This document shows, one piece after another, positions 29,090 through 40,874 of a stretch of 64,000 bases of DNA. Both the position numbers and the translations under genes were made by a program. Positions within the stretch are counted from its first letter, which is position 1, and the number at the start of each line of letters is the position of its first letter. Source of the DNA: Mermis nigrescens (lineage: Eukaryota > Nematoda > Enoplea > Mermithida > Mermithidae); NCBI GenBank assembly GCA_036768485.1, contig JAVLUZ010000154.1, positions 26,277,637 through 26,341,636 on the forward strand. Direction: 5' to 3'. The notes beneath the pieces are model-generated. The model saw only the letters and a list, made by a program, of their open reading frames with translations, was not told the origin of the DNA and did no database searches.

Positions 29090-30321
29090 TGTAGATAGTG
29101 TATCTACACGCGTTTCGCGTTATCGAGCGGAACGCCGTTGACCGCATCGTTTTTGGCCCAATATTCGCCTAATTATCTTTCCCGGCGTTTCCAGCCGAAG
29201 GAGGCGAACTTTCGCTATTTAACCACCCACCTTTAGCCATGGCGCTCGGGCGCGAAAGTCCCTACGCGCCCATTGGTCCATTGGCAAATCACGTACATAC
29301 CCCGTGAGGTATGCTATGTGAGCCATCTTGTGGATATTACTATACGCCCCCTTCTTTTATCATTAAAAACATAGGCGACATGACCGCTAATCAGGTTAAG
29401 CCTGTGTTGAGATCGGAACGCCCCTTGACTCCGCCTACGTGCGAATCTTTTTTGTTATAAGCATATTATTGATTTGAAGATATACTGTAATTAATTTAGT
29501 GGAAGGAATCATTCTCTTGGCCGTTTTCGACGCTTGTATAGCAGCGCTCGTCTTTTTGTTTTATTCATTTCTTTTCGCCGTATCCAGCCGTTCAATTTTG
29601 TTGTTTTTTCTTGTACATAAACGTAGCATTTTTACCTGCCTTGAAGTGCATTATACTGCAGGCAGAAGGAACGGTTTGGACGGCCCGGCCTTCGACGATT
29701 TTCATAAAATATTTTATTTCGTCGTAAAATTCAAGGTGATCACATTTTACTATTTTTCGTCTTTTCTAGAAAGAATCCATTCAAGTTTCGGAACCAAAAA
29801 TCATAAAAATTATTACATAATTTTTACGTTAAAATGACTGCCCGGGCTAGAGCTCTTAGTTGTTGTATTCAATATGTATTGTGCTATTGGAACCAAAATT
29901 GAAAGTTAAAAAAAACGCCATAAGTTCACTGGCGATAATATCATTTCAGGCTTTCGCGAATTTAATATTTTAGGTCCTGAATAGGTCAACTGACCTAAGG
30001 GTTAATTTCCGGGGTTGCTTACGTACTGCTGTGTAGGATTGCTAGGGCGTAGGTACCTAATTCTCCCTAGGTACGGACAAATCTAGGTCCGAGGAGTTTT
30101 TAGGTATTAAGTACTTTGAGGGCCAACGGGTGACACCGGGCGTACTGCCTTAACATCCTGACCAGCGCTAAGAGTAGCCAGGTACTTAAGTAATTCCCGA
30201 AGGTAATTATTTGGGTTGTTTGGGTTTGTGTTTGTGGGTTTGGTAACTATAGGGGCGGCATGCTGCCCGTTTAGCTATCGGTACCTACCTTCACAACTCC
30301 CATCAACCCATTTAATTTACA
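29090..30321 (+). repeat. 3' LTR
   Basis: 1,232 bp, beginning TGTAGATAGTG and ending TTTACA. It differs from the 5' LTR by one extra T near 29,700, C for T near 29,831 and G for T near 29,934. Confidence 0.97.
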
Positions 30322-30434
30322 AATGTACTGGCTGTTGCATTAAGTACCATATGGATCACAAATCAAATGACCGCCTAACCAATCAGGAAATCATCAGGAT
30401 GCTACTAGAACAGCTATGGGGATTGGGGGATTAG

Positions 30435-30609
30435 CAGGCACGTAGCTTTGGGGGGAATGGGGAGTCCGGTCCGGACCCCAAAATTCAGAAGAATCGGAAA
30501 AATAGGACCTTTTAAACATTTTTTTGTGCTATTTTTGGCCTTTTATGGGCTTGGTCCCCCCAAAATTGGTGTTAGTCCCCCCAAAATAGGACGGCCAGCT
30601 ACGTGCCTG
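30435..30609 (+). mobile_element. Family-C hAT-type MITE, 175 bp
   Basis: Perfect 13-bp terminal inverted repeats, CAGGCACGTAGCT and AGCTACGTGCCTG, flanked by GGGATTAG (30,427-30,434) and GGGATTGG (30,610-30,617), 7 of 8 matching. The interior has GGTCCGGACCCC-like C/G-rich blocks and TTTTGTGCTATTTTTGG. It is non-coding. Confidence 0.92.
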
Positions 30610-30617
30610 GGGATTGG

Positions 30618-31010
30618 CCCCAAAAATTCTGGAAGTACCAGTATTTTTTTACAGGGATCCTTCAAACAAAAAAATAGAAAATACTTAAAGCTCATCTGAA
30701 TCACCGCCTGAATAGATTTTAGCACATTTTTGAATAAGCCTAAAATTTTTGGGCGCTTTGCGCCTATTCATATACATACAGCATATTTTTTATTATAATT
30801 AAAAAAAGTTAAACTTTAAATTTTCTGAGTGAGTAGATCTCACTGTGAAAAGCTAAAAAACACCATCATTTTTGCCAAGTAACTTAACAAAATGCAAATT
30901 TATTTAAGACGCCTCGTTATTGGCTTTAAAATCATGAAATCATCAAGAACAGCATTGATATCAATCTTTATCTCTGTGAATGTTGATCATCGCAAGTCCA
31001 AATTTTTGTG
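30618..31010. other. Dispersed repeat fragment, no gene
   Basis: 30,620-30,725 is the inverted relative of 12,236-12,345. GGGCGCTTTGCGCC near 30,750 is one more GGCGC palindrome. Nothing else is recognised. Confidence 0.5.
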
Positions 31011-31756
31011 TACTATGATGTAGTACAGTAGCGATTTTAGTGTGGTAAAACAGGGTTTTCGATCTTCGATAGTGTATTTTAGCATATTTCTGGGTTTCTG
31101 ACGCCAAAAATTATTAAAGATATGTCTCAAAATGGCGCGAAGCGCCGAAAAATTTGACATTTTTCCATTATGGTACAGTAGCGATATTATTGTGGTAAAA
31201 ACCGAGTTGTCCGACTTTTGGTAGTGTATTTTACCTAATTTCTGGGTCTCTAAGGGCAAAAATCAATAAGAATTGTTTTAAAACGGCGCGAAGCTTCGAA
31301 AAATTTGACATTTTTTCATTCTAAATGCAAATTCTGCCATTTTAAAGATATGTAGGACAAACAATTACTCATTTCGGCGCGGAGCGCCTAAAATTTTTGG
31401 GAATTCTACACCTTTTCACAGTTTTTGTCTTCCTAAAAATCTTTGTACATTTTGTACACACAAATTTTTGGGTACTATAATATGGTACAGTAGCGATTTT
31501 AGTGTGGTAAAAAGAGTTGTTCGACTTTTGGTAGTATAAATCAGCTAATTTATGGGTCTCTAAAAGGAAAAAATCACTTAGAATTGTTTTAAAACGGCGC
31601 GTAGCGCCGAAAAATTTGACATTCTTCCATTCTAAATGCAAATTCTGCCATTTTAAAGATATGTAGGACAAACAATTACTCATTTCGGCGCGAAGCTCCT
31701 AAAATTTCTGGGAATTTTACACCTTTTAAGAGTTTTTGTCGTCCCAAAAATCTTTT
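31010..31756 (+). mobile_element. Expanded, end-less family-A array
   Basis: At least three internal family-A units in tandem: TACAGTAGCGAT...TAGTGTGGTAAAA starts near 31,025, 31,183 and 31,490. Each is followed by a GGCGC palindrome and TTTGACATT. Neither CAGTG terminus survives, so it is a truncated copy with internal amplification. Confidence 0.75.
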
Positions 31757-31812
31757 TGGGCTGGGGGGTCTGGGGTGGCGCGCTCAAGCGCCCCAGCGGG
31801 ATCCAGGGCAGA
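31757..31812 (-). repeat. GC-rich fragment shared with 51,012-51,068
   Basis: GGGCTGGGGGGTCTGGGGTG followed by GCGCGCTCAAGCGCCCC is the reverse complement of the block at about 51,012-51,068. It probably marks a terminus of another element; the partner end was not found. Confidence 0.55.
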
Positions 31813-33480
31813 GCCACTGAAAATTTCGCCAAATTAAGCACTGAAATATTGAATTTCAATGTTAAAATTTTCATAAAATCGTCCGAATCATGGTCCTTAA
31901 TCAATTGATGGATAGATAAAATAGACTGGCGTGCAGCGCGGAAATTTTCTGATATTTTCATGTCAGAATGACTGTTCTCAACACGCATGAGGTGCGAATA
32001 TTTTGTAGACTTGTCATGTTCCCAGTGCTAAGACAGCTTTTAAAAACGCAATCTGCACAAAGCGGACGAATCTTCTCCATACTTTTGAGTTTCTCTTGAC
32101 TAGAAATGTTTGCAAAGAGGTACTTAATCTTCTCATGGCGACAAACGCTTTATTCTTTGTTATTATATTTTTTATATTTTATTTTCTTTGTCTTTACATA
32201 TGTCTATGTCTTCTGTATCAAATTATGAACGGTTTTCCTTATCAACTTACTTTAGCAATTGTCCGTTGCAAATATGCTCACCTCAATAACTTTTCCTAAA
32301 GATATTCAAAAATTTGGAACGAGTGACCTGATCATGTGGTCGCTTCTCCTAACGTTAATTCGTTCAAAAAAGAGCTGTTAAATATTGATTTTACAATTTT
32401 ATTGTTGAAGCATACCTACTTGTATCACACTCCGTGATCTGTATGTCCTTTTGTTCTGTAACTCTTTTATCATGTATTTATGTTTTACTAAATTTACTGT
32501 ATTTTTCTGAACAATAGATATTTTCTTGTTTTGTCTCTCTCTTGTTTGTTGCCATTAAGTTAAAATAATGGCGAAAACTAGAATAAATCGGCGCGAAGCG
32601 CCAATTTTTTGGTTTATTCACAACAAAATCGTCGCAAGACAGCGTTGCGCAACCGCATAGCTCCATTTCTAAAAATTCGAAATTGTCCACAGGGGGAATT
32701 CCCCCTTCCCCCTGGCTACGCCCCTGCTTTTGGGGACCATCTTTGTACATACATGTACAAACGAACCTTGTACAAAAAAACACTGGAAAAAATAAATTTT
32801 TCGACTGCATAAATAGTGCAGGAGGATGTGAAAAGCCCTGAAAACACGTTACTTAGAGGCCCCTGTCCGTTTTTATGAGTTTTTAGACGGAAAAATTCTT
32901 TTTGGATTCCTTCTTGCAAAAATCCTGGCTACGCCTATGATCTGAGGCATGAACACCACCGCTACTAGCAATCGTTTCATTCTCATCGCCATTTATCGAA
33001 TATGGTGGATTACTTGAGCTAGGCTCTGAGGAGGCATGCCTGGCTCTAATAGGCTGATTAAAAAATCAAATAAACTCGCCTGGCGTTTCATGGTGATACA
33101 GCACTACAAGAAACGAATCGACGCCGCCAAGCAAGACAGGCGAGGCAACAACTCTAAGACGATGTTGACACTTACAGTAACAGAACACAAAATTGTAATA
33201 GTTCATGGTCAGTAAAGTTGTGGCCAAACATAATTCGAAATTTTTCCAGGGTAGGCACGTGCCTCAAGTGCCTCCATGTAGCTACGCTCATGATATTGGA
33301 AGATTTCAGCTAGATAATACTATTTTAAAAAATATTCATCATTCTACTGAAGTTTAAGAATAGTGCATTTATGATGATAAAAATAATTATTTTTTTAAAG
33401 AGAGTCAAAAACCTCTGAAATAAGGAAAATCTGATCAAATAATATGCAATGCGGAGTTATCTATCGGCATAAGAAAATCG
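31813..33480. other. Nested element remnants, no gene
   Basis: 32,730-32,786 is a reverse family-A tip (TTGTACAAAAAAACACTG). GGCTACGCCCCTG near 32,724 and CTGGCTACGCCTATG near 32,934 are right ends of family-D-like elements. A third, GTAGCTACGCTCATG, ends near 33,293. A short ORF at 32,096-32,299 is hydrophobic and unsupported. Confidence 0.5.
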
Positions 33481-34263
33481 GTGTAGGTATAATTCAAAGT
33501 TCACCTCTTCATACCTCAACAAACACTGGCTGTAGAAAAGTTTAAAGGTCAGACTCGTTATTCTGACCTTACGGAGAACATTAAAAAAATTCATCATCTA
33601 CGACGCTCTGGGCGCAAAAATGCTTCTCGGTGTAAACCTTACACTTGTGCTAATACCGCAATATTGGGTGTACAGAAAAAAATAAGCTGGGATATGTAAC
33701 GATAAGGTCAGGGCACCTTTTAAGCATAATTAGCTTGTTCCGCCTACTTAGCGGAGTAGTTGGAGAAATATCGTTTTTCGTCTCGAACACACTAAAACGA
33801 TCACAGATAAAGAAATATTGCATTATAAAAAAACATTCGGTTTTGAGATTTTGCAACCCTCTAAATTATAAAACTGATTGGACTGCACAGAAACCAAAAT
33901 TGATTTAGATAAGCTGAAGGACACGCAAAGAGTAAAAAAACATGTACTTTACACTTTTGTGCAACAACCATCGAGTGTAAAGAAATTTTAAGGTCAGATT
34001 CGTAATCTACAGCTCGGGGGCAACATTTGTAAAAAAATGGCCCTCCGCAAATTATTTGGTGTTTCGGTTTTACACTTTACACGCTCATTGCTAACTCGAT
34101 ATTGAGTGTAAACAAAAAAAAGACCGACATCGAATTTTTTAATTATCCATCGATTAAAAAACTGCACCTCACAGATGTGTGCCGTTATAGCTGTGAGGGG
34201 AAAAACAAATTTAGCACTCGCTGTGATAAACATAAGAAAAAAGGAGGCCAAGTATATTATAGA
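33480..34263 (+). repeat. Degenerate GTGTAAA-type repeat block 1
   Basis: Contains GTGTAAAGAAATTTTAAGG followed by TCAGATTCGTAAT and CACTTTACACGC-type half-sites, as in 35,720-38,050. The end (GTGCCGTTATAGCTGTGAGG) matches the end of the other block at about 38,050. It is interrupted on the right by the long-TIR element. Confidence 0.6.
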
Positions 34264-35024
34264 CTAGCAAAGAAAAATGCTCCGATGGAACAAAAAAGAT
34301 GAATATACTTGGAATTGTGGATTATTATGGATGTAAAAGGAGGGGACTAGGAAAAATCTACCTAAAGTCGGAAAATCTGCTAAAAATCACACTTTTCTAA
34401 GCAACGCAAAAAATCGATGTATATTCTGCGGCCAACAGATTAAAATAAATATTCAACCATAACAATGATTGAAACAGCAGCACGTTAGCTATGCAGTAGC
34501 TATGGGAAATGATATTAAGTAAACTAACAGTCTTCCAAGCCAATTGAATGAAATAGCAAACATCGAAGACAATTGAAGACATGGTTGGTTAAAAACAGTA
34601 GGAAACACGTAAGTTGACTTGAAACAGACTTAATGTAGATACACTAGCATGCCCGAAACGATTGTGTGCACTAATCAATCGGCTCCTGCTTTGCTTGCTA
34701 TAATGCTCATAAAACAAAACAACTTTAAATACAATACCTCTTAGTTTTCTATCAATCAGGTGCCAGCAATTTAAAAAAGTAACCTTGATAGATTTCGTTT
34801 ATACACTCTGATCTGAAACTTCGAACATTATTTAAAAAAGACACTTTTTTAGAGGCCGCAGAATATACATCGATTTTTTGCGTTGCTTAGAGAAAGTGTG
34901 ATTTTTAGCAGATTTTCCGACTTTAGGTAGATTTTTCCTAGTCCCCTCCTTTTACATCCATAATAATCCACAATTCCAAGTATATTCATCTTTTTTGTTC
35001 CATCGGAGCATTTTTCTTTGCTAG
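34264..35024. mobile_element. Long-TIR non-autonomous element, copy 2 (761 bp)
   Basis: The same ~180-bp inverted arms as copy 1 (CTAGCAAAGAAAAATGC tips). The ~35 bp beyond the right tip (TACACTACTTTTAATTAGCG) is also shared with copy 1 while the left flanks differ. The real right boundary may therefore be further out, or both copies sit in the same repeat. It is non-coding. Confidence 0.85.
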
Positions 35025-35335
35025 TACACTACTTTTAATTAGCGTGATTTCAGTACATCAGTCAGTAAACACAATCAGTAACATGCCACAATAATGACAA
35101 CAGTCCAAGAACGCGGAAAACAATATTGTTCTTAACATCAGCATTATCCTTTTTAAACAAGACAACCTTATTGACACCATCCATTTTCAAATTAAAACTG
35201 CATTAAGTTATTTCTCCTTAATGTGCAGTTCACTTATAATCAAGCACAAAAATTTAACCAACGAATTCACATTGCAAATCCTCACTCAATCAACACACAA
35301 GCACAAAGTGTTGTGACTTTTGAAATTTAAAACAC

Positions 35336-35415
35336 CCAATTTTCAATTTTCAAATTGAAAATTGGATCAATTTTCAAATTGAAAATTGGGTCAATTTTCA
35401 AATTGAAAATTGGGT
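35336..35415. repeat. Tandem palindrome CAATTTTCAAATTGAAAATTG
   Basis: Three tandem units of a near-perfect ~22-bp palindrome separated by GGATC, GGGTC and GGGT. Outer ACACCC and GGGTGT extend the symmetry. The block would form long hairpins or a cruciform. Confidence 0.9.
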
Positions 35416-35529
35416 GTTTGAATTTGCGATGAAGAAAATAATCAAAAGATAGTCACTTGGTTTATTTAAGCCGAGTAATAAAATAACGACCGTCCACCAA
35501 TTCCAAACTAAACGCAACTAATCTGATCA

Positions 35530-35680
35530 CTATGAAAAAGTTTTGAAAAATGAGCTTGCTAAGCGAGAGTTGTAAACCAAGAGAAACTTAAAGTTAAAAC
35601 CTACCATTAAATTATGAGAGAATTATAAAAGATTTTAAACTTCAAGAAAATGGAAAAGGCGGGATGTTGGTAAATTAGAA
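35530..35680 (-). mobile_element. Penelope-like 3' end fragment
   Basis: On the minus strand it repeats the sequence just after the Penelope-like stop at 4,835: CCCACCTTTTTCATTTTC-like, AAAATCTTTTATAATTCTC, TTAAGTTTCTCTTGGTTTAC, AAGCTCATTTTTCAAAAC. No coding part is attached. It is a severely 5'-truncated copy, as expected for target-primed retrotransposition. Confidence 0.8.
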
Positions 35681-35719
35681 GGCAAAGATTTTCGGCAAAA
35701 ATTCAAAAACTTCACGCAA

Positions 35720-38050
35720 ATATCAAATGTAAGGAACACTAACGCTTTGATTTGGTAGTAAAATAAATTTGTAGTATAGACTACATATTAACAACAAATG
35801 AATAGTGCAAACTTTACACAACTACTAGGTGTAGAGAATACTAATAGTTTACGACTTATTAATGTACATGATTACAATAAAGCTGTATATCTTTGTCGAC
35901 TTCTGTGCACAGTAGTGTGATTGCTGGTTCATTTTAAACCACTTTTGCAGGCAATTTACATCAATTAAACGATAGCTCTCCATGTGCAAGATTTTGTGAA
36001 ACATATTATAAACACGGCTAAGAAAGATTTAACTTTAATGCAACCCATTTAAGACAAAATTACATCTCTTCAATGATCTAAGGACACTTGAACATAATTT
36101 TTAAATCACTTTAGATTACTTTTGAGGGTAAACAAACTCACTTAATTGATGTCTCACATATGAATCCTTGAAAATTTCTTGACTTCAGTTACAAAGTCTC
36201 TGCAAGTCTATCGAATTAGGGTTAACACGTAACGTAAACTTTACACAAACACATAGCGTAAAGAATATTTTAGTCGGATTCGTAATTTTGATATTGCTCC
36301 GATATTTCTTTCAACATTTATGGAAAAATGAGTCTCCATAATGTTTTAGAGACAATAAACATTAGGTTTAAACCACTTTGCAATACTGCTGAGTGTAAGC
36401 AAGCGCGCCCAATTGATGTATATATTTCATTCCCTGTAAATTTTTATATCTCAGGAAAAAATTTCGATTTTTGCAATGCTCTAGAACAAAGGCTAACATG
36501 CAGTGTCAAAAATTACTCGGATATTATGATCAACATTCATGAAAAAATTATGTCTCTACAATGGTCTGAGGACATATAAACAATGAATGTAAACTACTTT
36601 ACATCACTGTTGGATGTAAACAAACGCGCCTACGTGACGTCTCACATTTGATCCTTTGAAAACTTCTAGGCTCCAAGAAAAAATTAGGTTTCAGGAATGC
36701 TCAAAAACGAAGATAAATATATATGTAGTGTAAACTTCATGTAAACACCTAGTGTAAAGAAGATTTTAGTCAGATTCGTAATTTTGATATTGTTCCGATA
36801 TTACGATTAATATTTATGAAAAAATTAGGTCTACATAATGTTCTTTGGGCAAACTAACAATTGGTGTAAACTACTTTACAACACCGTAGAGTGTGAACAT
36901 ATGCGCCAGACTGGCATATCAAATTTGATTCCTGGTCCATTTCTACACTTGATAAACGTGTCCCTGACTCGTAACCGGAGAAGCAGGCAGAAAAAACAAG
37001 ACAGAAACGCATTTAAAACTCCAAATTTTTGACTTTACACTCGCTAAATATTAATGTATGGACAATTTGCTTTGACATGCACCCGATATAAAGCACTTTA
37101 TTTTTATTCTATTAGACTTATCCCGACTTCTGGACGGAGAAAGTGGCGAACAAAAAACGCAACAAAAACGTATTTTCCATCATTTAGAACACTGTAAACT
37201 TTAAAATTCCGTACCGAACTCCCCATTGAGTTTAAAGAAATTCGGTTTGGTACAATTTGTAGCTTTTAAATCGTAGTACATTCCCGTGTGCCAAAATTCT
37301 GTTGCAAAAATTATTTGGCATGATTTATCAATCAAACTTCGGAAAAAACGTGTTTTTTAGCCCATTTTTTACCTCTGATTTCGAACTTTACACCCCCATA
37401 AATAACTCAATATTGCGTTTTTTTAAATGCGGTTTGCTGCGATGTTTAGCCCCTGTGAGGCACTTTATTAATGCTGTCTTCGATTTGCACTGACTCATAA
37501 GCGGAAAAATTTGGCAGAGAAATCTTAGTTAAAATCCGTTTTTTTACACCATCCACTAGAGTGTAAACTTTAAACCCAAGGATCTAACTCACCATAGAGC
37601 ATACAAGACTTTGCTTATATGCAGAATGTAGCCCTTGATCCGCTCTACATTTCTGTCAGAAAACATTTTAAAAACCTCATAACCGGAGTTAGTATCGGAC
37701 ATAGGAAGGTTGAAAACTCGACCAAAAAGTGCTTTTTCACCCCCAGATTTTCGCACTGTTTACACTGCCGTTCAATAAATAATGCGAATTTCAAAAAACA
37801 AAAAAAGTGTCATCTGTAGAATTCATCCCTCTATTATCCTATTCTGTTCAATCCTTCGAGTCATCAATACTCAGTTGTCCACATGCCGCAGTAAAAAGGT
37901 CCCAAAATTTGTCCTATGTTATAACGTTACACAAAAACTTTACACCTTCTTTACACAGTCAATTTTGAGTTTCAAGAAAAACAAAAAACACGGGCAGCGA
38001 ATTTTTTTATTATCTTTCTTTTAAAAAAAACCGCACCTTCCAGAAGTGTC
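35720..38050 (+). repeat. Degenerate ~250-bp repeats with TTTACAC/GTGTAAA half-sites, block 2
   Basis: The phrase TTTTAGTCGGATTCGTAATT and its variant recur at about 36,265 and 36,765, with a weaker intermediate copy near 36,520 (ATTCATGAAAAAATTATGTC). The phrase TGTAAACTACTTTACA recurs near 36,589 and 36,872. 36,860-37,820 is collinear with 15,015-16,290. Units are about 240-250 bp and strongly diverged. The small ORFs are not shared between units and are not called. Confidence 0.65.
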
Positions 38051-38059
38051 CCGTTATAG

Positions 38060-39660
38060 CTGTAGGGGGGTGCCCAGGTGTTGGGGGTACCCAAGTATAT
38101 TATAGGTACGCGCTAACGCGCTACCTATGATAGCGCTATTGCGCTACCGACGATTAAATGTACCTACATATTTAATATATACTATCAAAACTAAAAATTG
38201 GCTACGCTTATGTTCAAAAGTTTGATGGCGATTAAATCGTTCGATGTCACTTTCGCAGTACTGAAGTTACACAAATATGTAGCTGAAATTTTGCAGCCAC
38301 AATAAGTTTAAGTAGGATAACACTAAAATATTACGCATTCTGAATAATAGGCCTTTTTTACAAAATCCTGCATGTTTTAAATTTGCTATGAATTCATATG
38401 AGCAATGTTATTGCATTGGTAAAACTAACTTGAAAAAGCAATAATTCCGAAATCATTAGTCAGTTAGGAATTTTTATGACAAACCTATAATTATACCACT
38501 TGTCGGTCACCCGGGACGCGTATTTCGAAAAGCCAATGAGGATTCGCTGTGGCTATTGTTAAAGATACGTATCTAGGCGGGCCTAGCGTTCACCTAATTA
38601 CATAACCATTACATGCGTTCGAACGTAGGCATTCCGCCTATATGCCCATAAAATGCGTACTTAGGTACTTATACGATCCAAACGCAGGCAAAGTGAATAA
38701 TAAATAGCATAGTACAGTTTCATTGTTATTTACGCCAAGTGCCTTAATTACTATACAAACTTTTCCTTGCGTAATTTTACCGCAAAAGATAATCGAATGA
38801 TAATCGAATAATCAATAATGTTCGTGTTAAAAGAAAGGAAAGGTTAGCAAAAGATAATCGAATGAAAGCAAAGATTTGAAATAATCTATTCAAAATACTT
38901 GGTGTTTTAATTAAATTTCTTAAAGTTAGTACGTGAAAAAGTTTTAAATTTGGAGACCCATATTATATTCATAGATAATAAAATAAGACCCCAGAATAGA
39001 CACACTTTAATACGATTTCAAAAAGAAACAGAAAACAAAAACTGAGCAATTCACAAGGAAACAGCTATAGTTAATGACCTAGGCCATGGGACATAGCATT
39101 CGGTTGGCTGGAATGAAGGTTTTTCAGCAAATTTCTAGCGCGTTTCAAAATTTTTAGCGCTCAAACTCATCTTCATTTTGCAACGAGTATTCTTGTTTCT
39201 ACTTGAACCATCACCTATTTTTTTCCTTTTGTATTTTGAATTGTTGTGACAAATAAAATCCGTGATATACAAAAATCGTGTGCAATTAGGGTATGTATTC
39301 GCTTCGTTCCGTCGATCGTTTGATTTCCAATTTCCAAGCTCTAATCTCGTCGATCGTGTTCAATTCCCCGCAAATACTCTGTATTTTAAAATTTGTGCAA
39401 CTTAGCAAAGACGATTCGAAGTAAAGATAATTATCATCCATTCTGGAAAACTAAAGCATTTTAAGATTTAGTGGATGGTATAACACACTTTGCCAAATGT
39501 TCGAATCAAAAATCCTAGAAGTCCGTTTGCTTTCATTAACTTTTTCTTTCTATTTAGACAGACATTGGAAAAACAGGCTCTAAGACTCATGAGTTTGCGG
39601 TAAGATTATGCAAGGAAAAGTTGGCGTGGTAATTAAGGTACTTGGCCCACATAACAATAG
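38060..39660. other. 1.6 kb without a recognised gene
   Basis: A short palindrome GGTACGCGCTAACGCGCTACC is at about 38,105. A single GTCGGTCACCCGGG unit lies near 38,502. AAAGATAATCGAATGA occurs twice around 38,787 and 38,850. Nothing else is recognised. Confidence 0.4.
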
Positions 39661-39679
39661 AACAGTGTGCGGTCAGACG

Positions 39680-39772
39680 GAAATTTTTTGATTGACAGAT
39701 CTATTTTTAAAACTATTTGTCGGTCACCCATGACTGTCGGTCACCCGGGATTGTCGGTCACCCGGGACATAA
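39680..39772 (-). repeat. Inverted relative of the 13,845-14,040 minisatellite
   Basis: AATTTTTTGATTGACAGATC is followed by three GTCGGTCACCC units. This order is the mirror of 13,855-13,960. Confidence 0.8.
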
Positions 39773-40213
39773 TCCATTCTTTATCTCGCCAAATATTTTT
39801 GGCCAATGGGGGGAGGCGGCCGCCCCCCCCCCTTAAATCCGCGCCTGGGCGGTGGCTTAAAATAGTTAGAAAATTTATATAAGGCGCCTTGTCGTCAACT
39901 ATATCTTGAGCTGAAGTAGACCGCTTGGCACACCGGGAAAAGGTAAAATCCGGAACCAGGACCAGGACCAGGACCAGGACAAAATGGGCAAAATCCGGAC
40001 AATCAATCAGGACCAGAACCAGGACCGGACTCAGGACAAATGGGTAAAATCCGGACAAACAATCAGGACAATGAAAAGATCAGGACTATGTATTAGATAC
40101 ATATGTAGGGTCGGACTGGCCAGGACCAGACAAATTGGGCAAAATCCGGACAATCAATCAGGACAATGAAAAGATCAGGACAATGTATTAGATATGTAGT
40201 GCGGACTAGTCAG

Positions 40214-40377
40214 CAGACACGTAGCTGTGGGGGGACTGGGGGGTCCGGACCCGCCCAAAATTCAGAAAAAAATCGGAAAAATAGGACTTTTTACACGTTA
40301 TTTTGTGCTATTTTTGGCTTGGACCCCCCAAAATTGGTGTTGGTCCCCCCAAAATAGGAGGGCCAGCTACGTGCCTG
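40214..40377 (+). mobile_element. Family-C MITE in the left arm
   Basis: The ends CAGACACGTAGCT and AGCTACGTGCCTG are flanked by CTAGTCAG (40,206-40,213) and CTAGCCAG (40,378-40,385), 7 of 8 matching. The interior matches 30,435-30,609. Confidence 0.92.
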
Positions 40378-40478
40378 CTAGCCAGGACCGGGCAAAATGT
40401 GTAAAATCCGGACAATTAATCAGGACAATTGGAGTGGGGTAGTTTCAGAACTATGCAGGCGAGGGTGCCCAAAGGGGG

Positions 40479-40640
40479 CCTGATAGGGGTTCACAAGCGC
40501 CACTGGGGTTCACAACCGCCACCAAGGTCCATGCGCGCCACCAAGCTTCACAAGCGCCACCGGGGTTCACAAGTGCCACTGGGGTTCACAACCGCCACCA
40601 ATGTCCAAAAGCGCCACTGAGGCTCACAAGTGCCTATGGG
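40479..40640 (+). repeat. GTTCACAAGCGCCAC minisatellite
   Basis: About eight imperfect units of ~20 bp, GGGGTTCACAAGCGCCACC-like, sit in the spacer between the inverted arms. Confidence 0.85.
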
Positions 40641-40642
40641 AC

Positions 40643-40734
40643 ACACAAAATAACGTGTAAAAAGTCCTATTTTTCCGTTTTTTTCTGAATTTTGGGGGGT
40701 CCGGACCCCCAGTCCCCCCACAGCTACGTGCCTG
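40643..40734 (-). mobile_element. Partial family-C MITE in the right arm
   Basis: The inverted half of the same MITE as at 40,214 (AGCTACGTGCCTG at the right edge). The bases beyond it (CTGGCTAG) are the inverse of CTAGCCAG flanking the left-arm copy. Both therefore descend from one insertion that was later copied in inverted orientation. Confidence 0.85.
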
Positions 40735-40874
40735 CTGGCTAGTCCGACCCTACATATCTTATACATTGTCCTGATCTTTTCATTGTCCTGATTGATTGTC
40801 CGGATTTTACCCAATTTGTCTGGTATGGCCAGTCCGACCCTACATATCTAATACATTGTCCTGATCTTTTCATT

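Larger units (their letters stand above)
16719..30321 (+). mobile_element. Gypsy-type (Metaviridae) LTR retrotransposon with exonuclease-like ORF3, 13.6 kb
   Basis: It has 1.23-kb LTRs starting TG and ending CA, a 4-bp duplication AATG on both sides (16,715-16,718 and 30,322-30,325), a primer-binding site after the 5' LTR and a polypurine tract before the 3' LTR. The order Gag-PR-RT-RNase H-IN places it in the Gypsy superfamily. The additional third ORF of about 1,200 codons is unusual. Coding parts are CpG-rich and stand out from the AT-rich surroundings, consistent with recent arrival. pol has one frame break, and the ORF3 tail has overlapping frames. Confidence 0.97.

Noticed and set aside
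36328..36579. 83-codon ORF in the degenerate repeat block
   Set aside because: Not preserved in neighbouring units of the same repeat.
40479..40640. CRISPR-like spaced repeats
   Set aside because: Units are directly adjacent and diverged, with no unique spacers, in a eukaryotic setting. It is a minisatellite.
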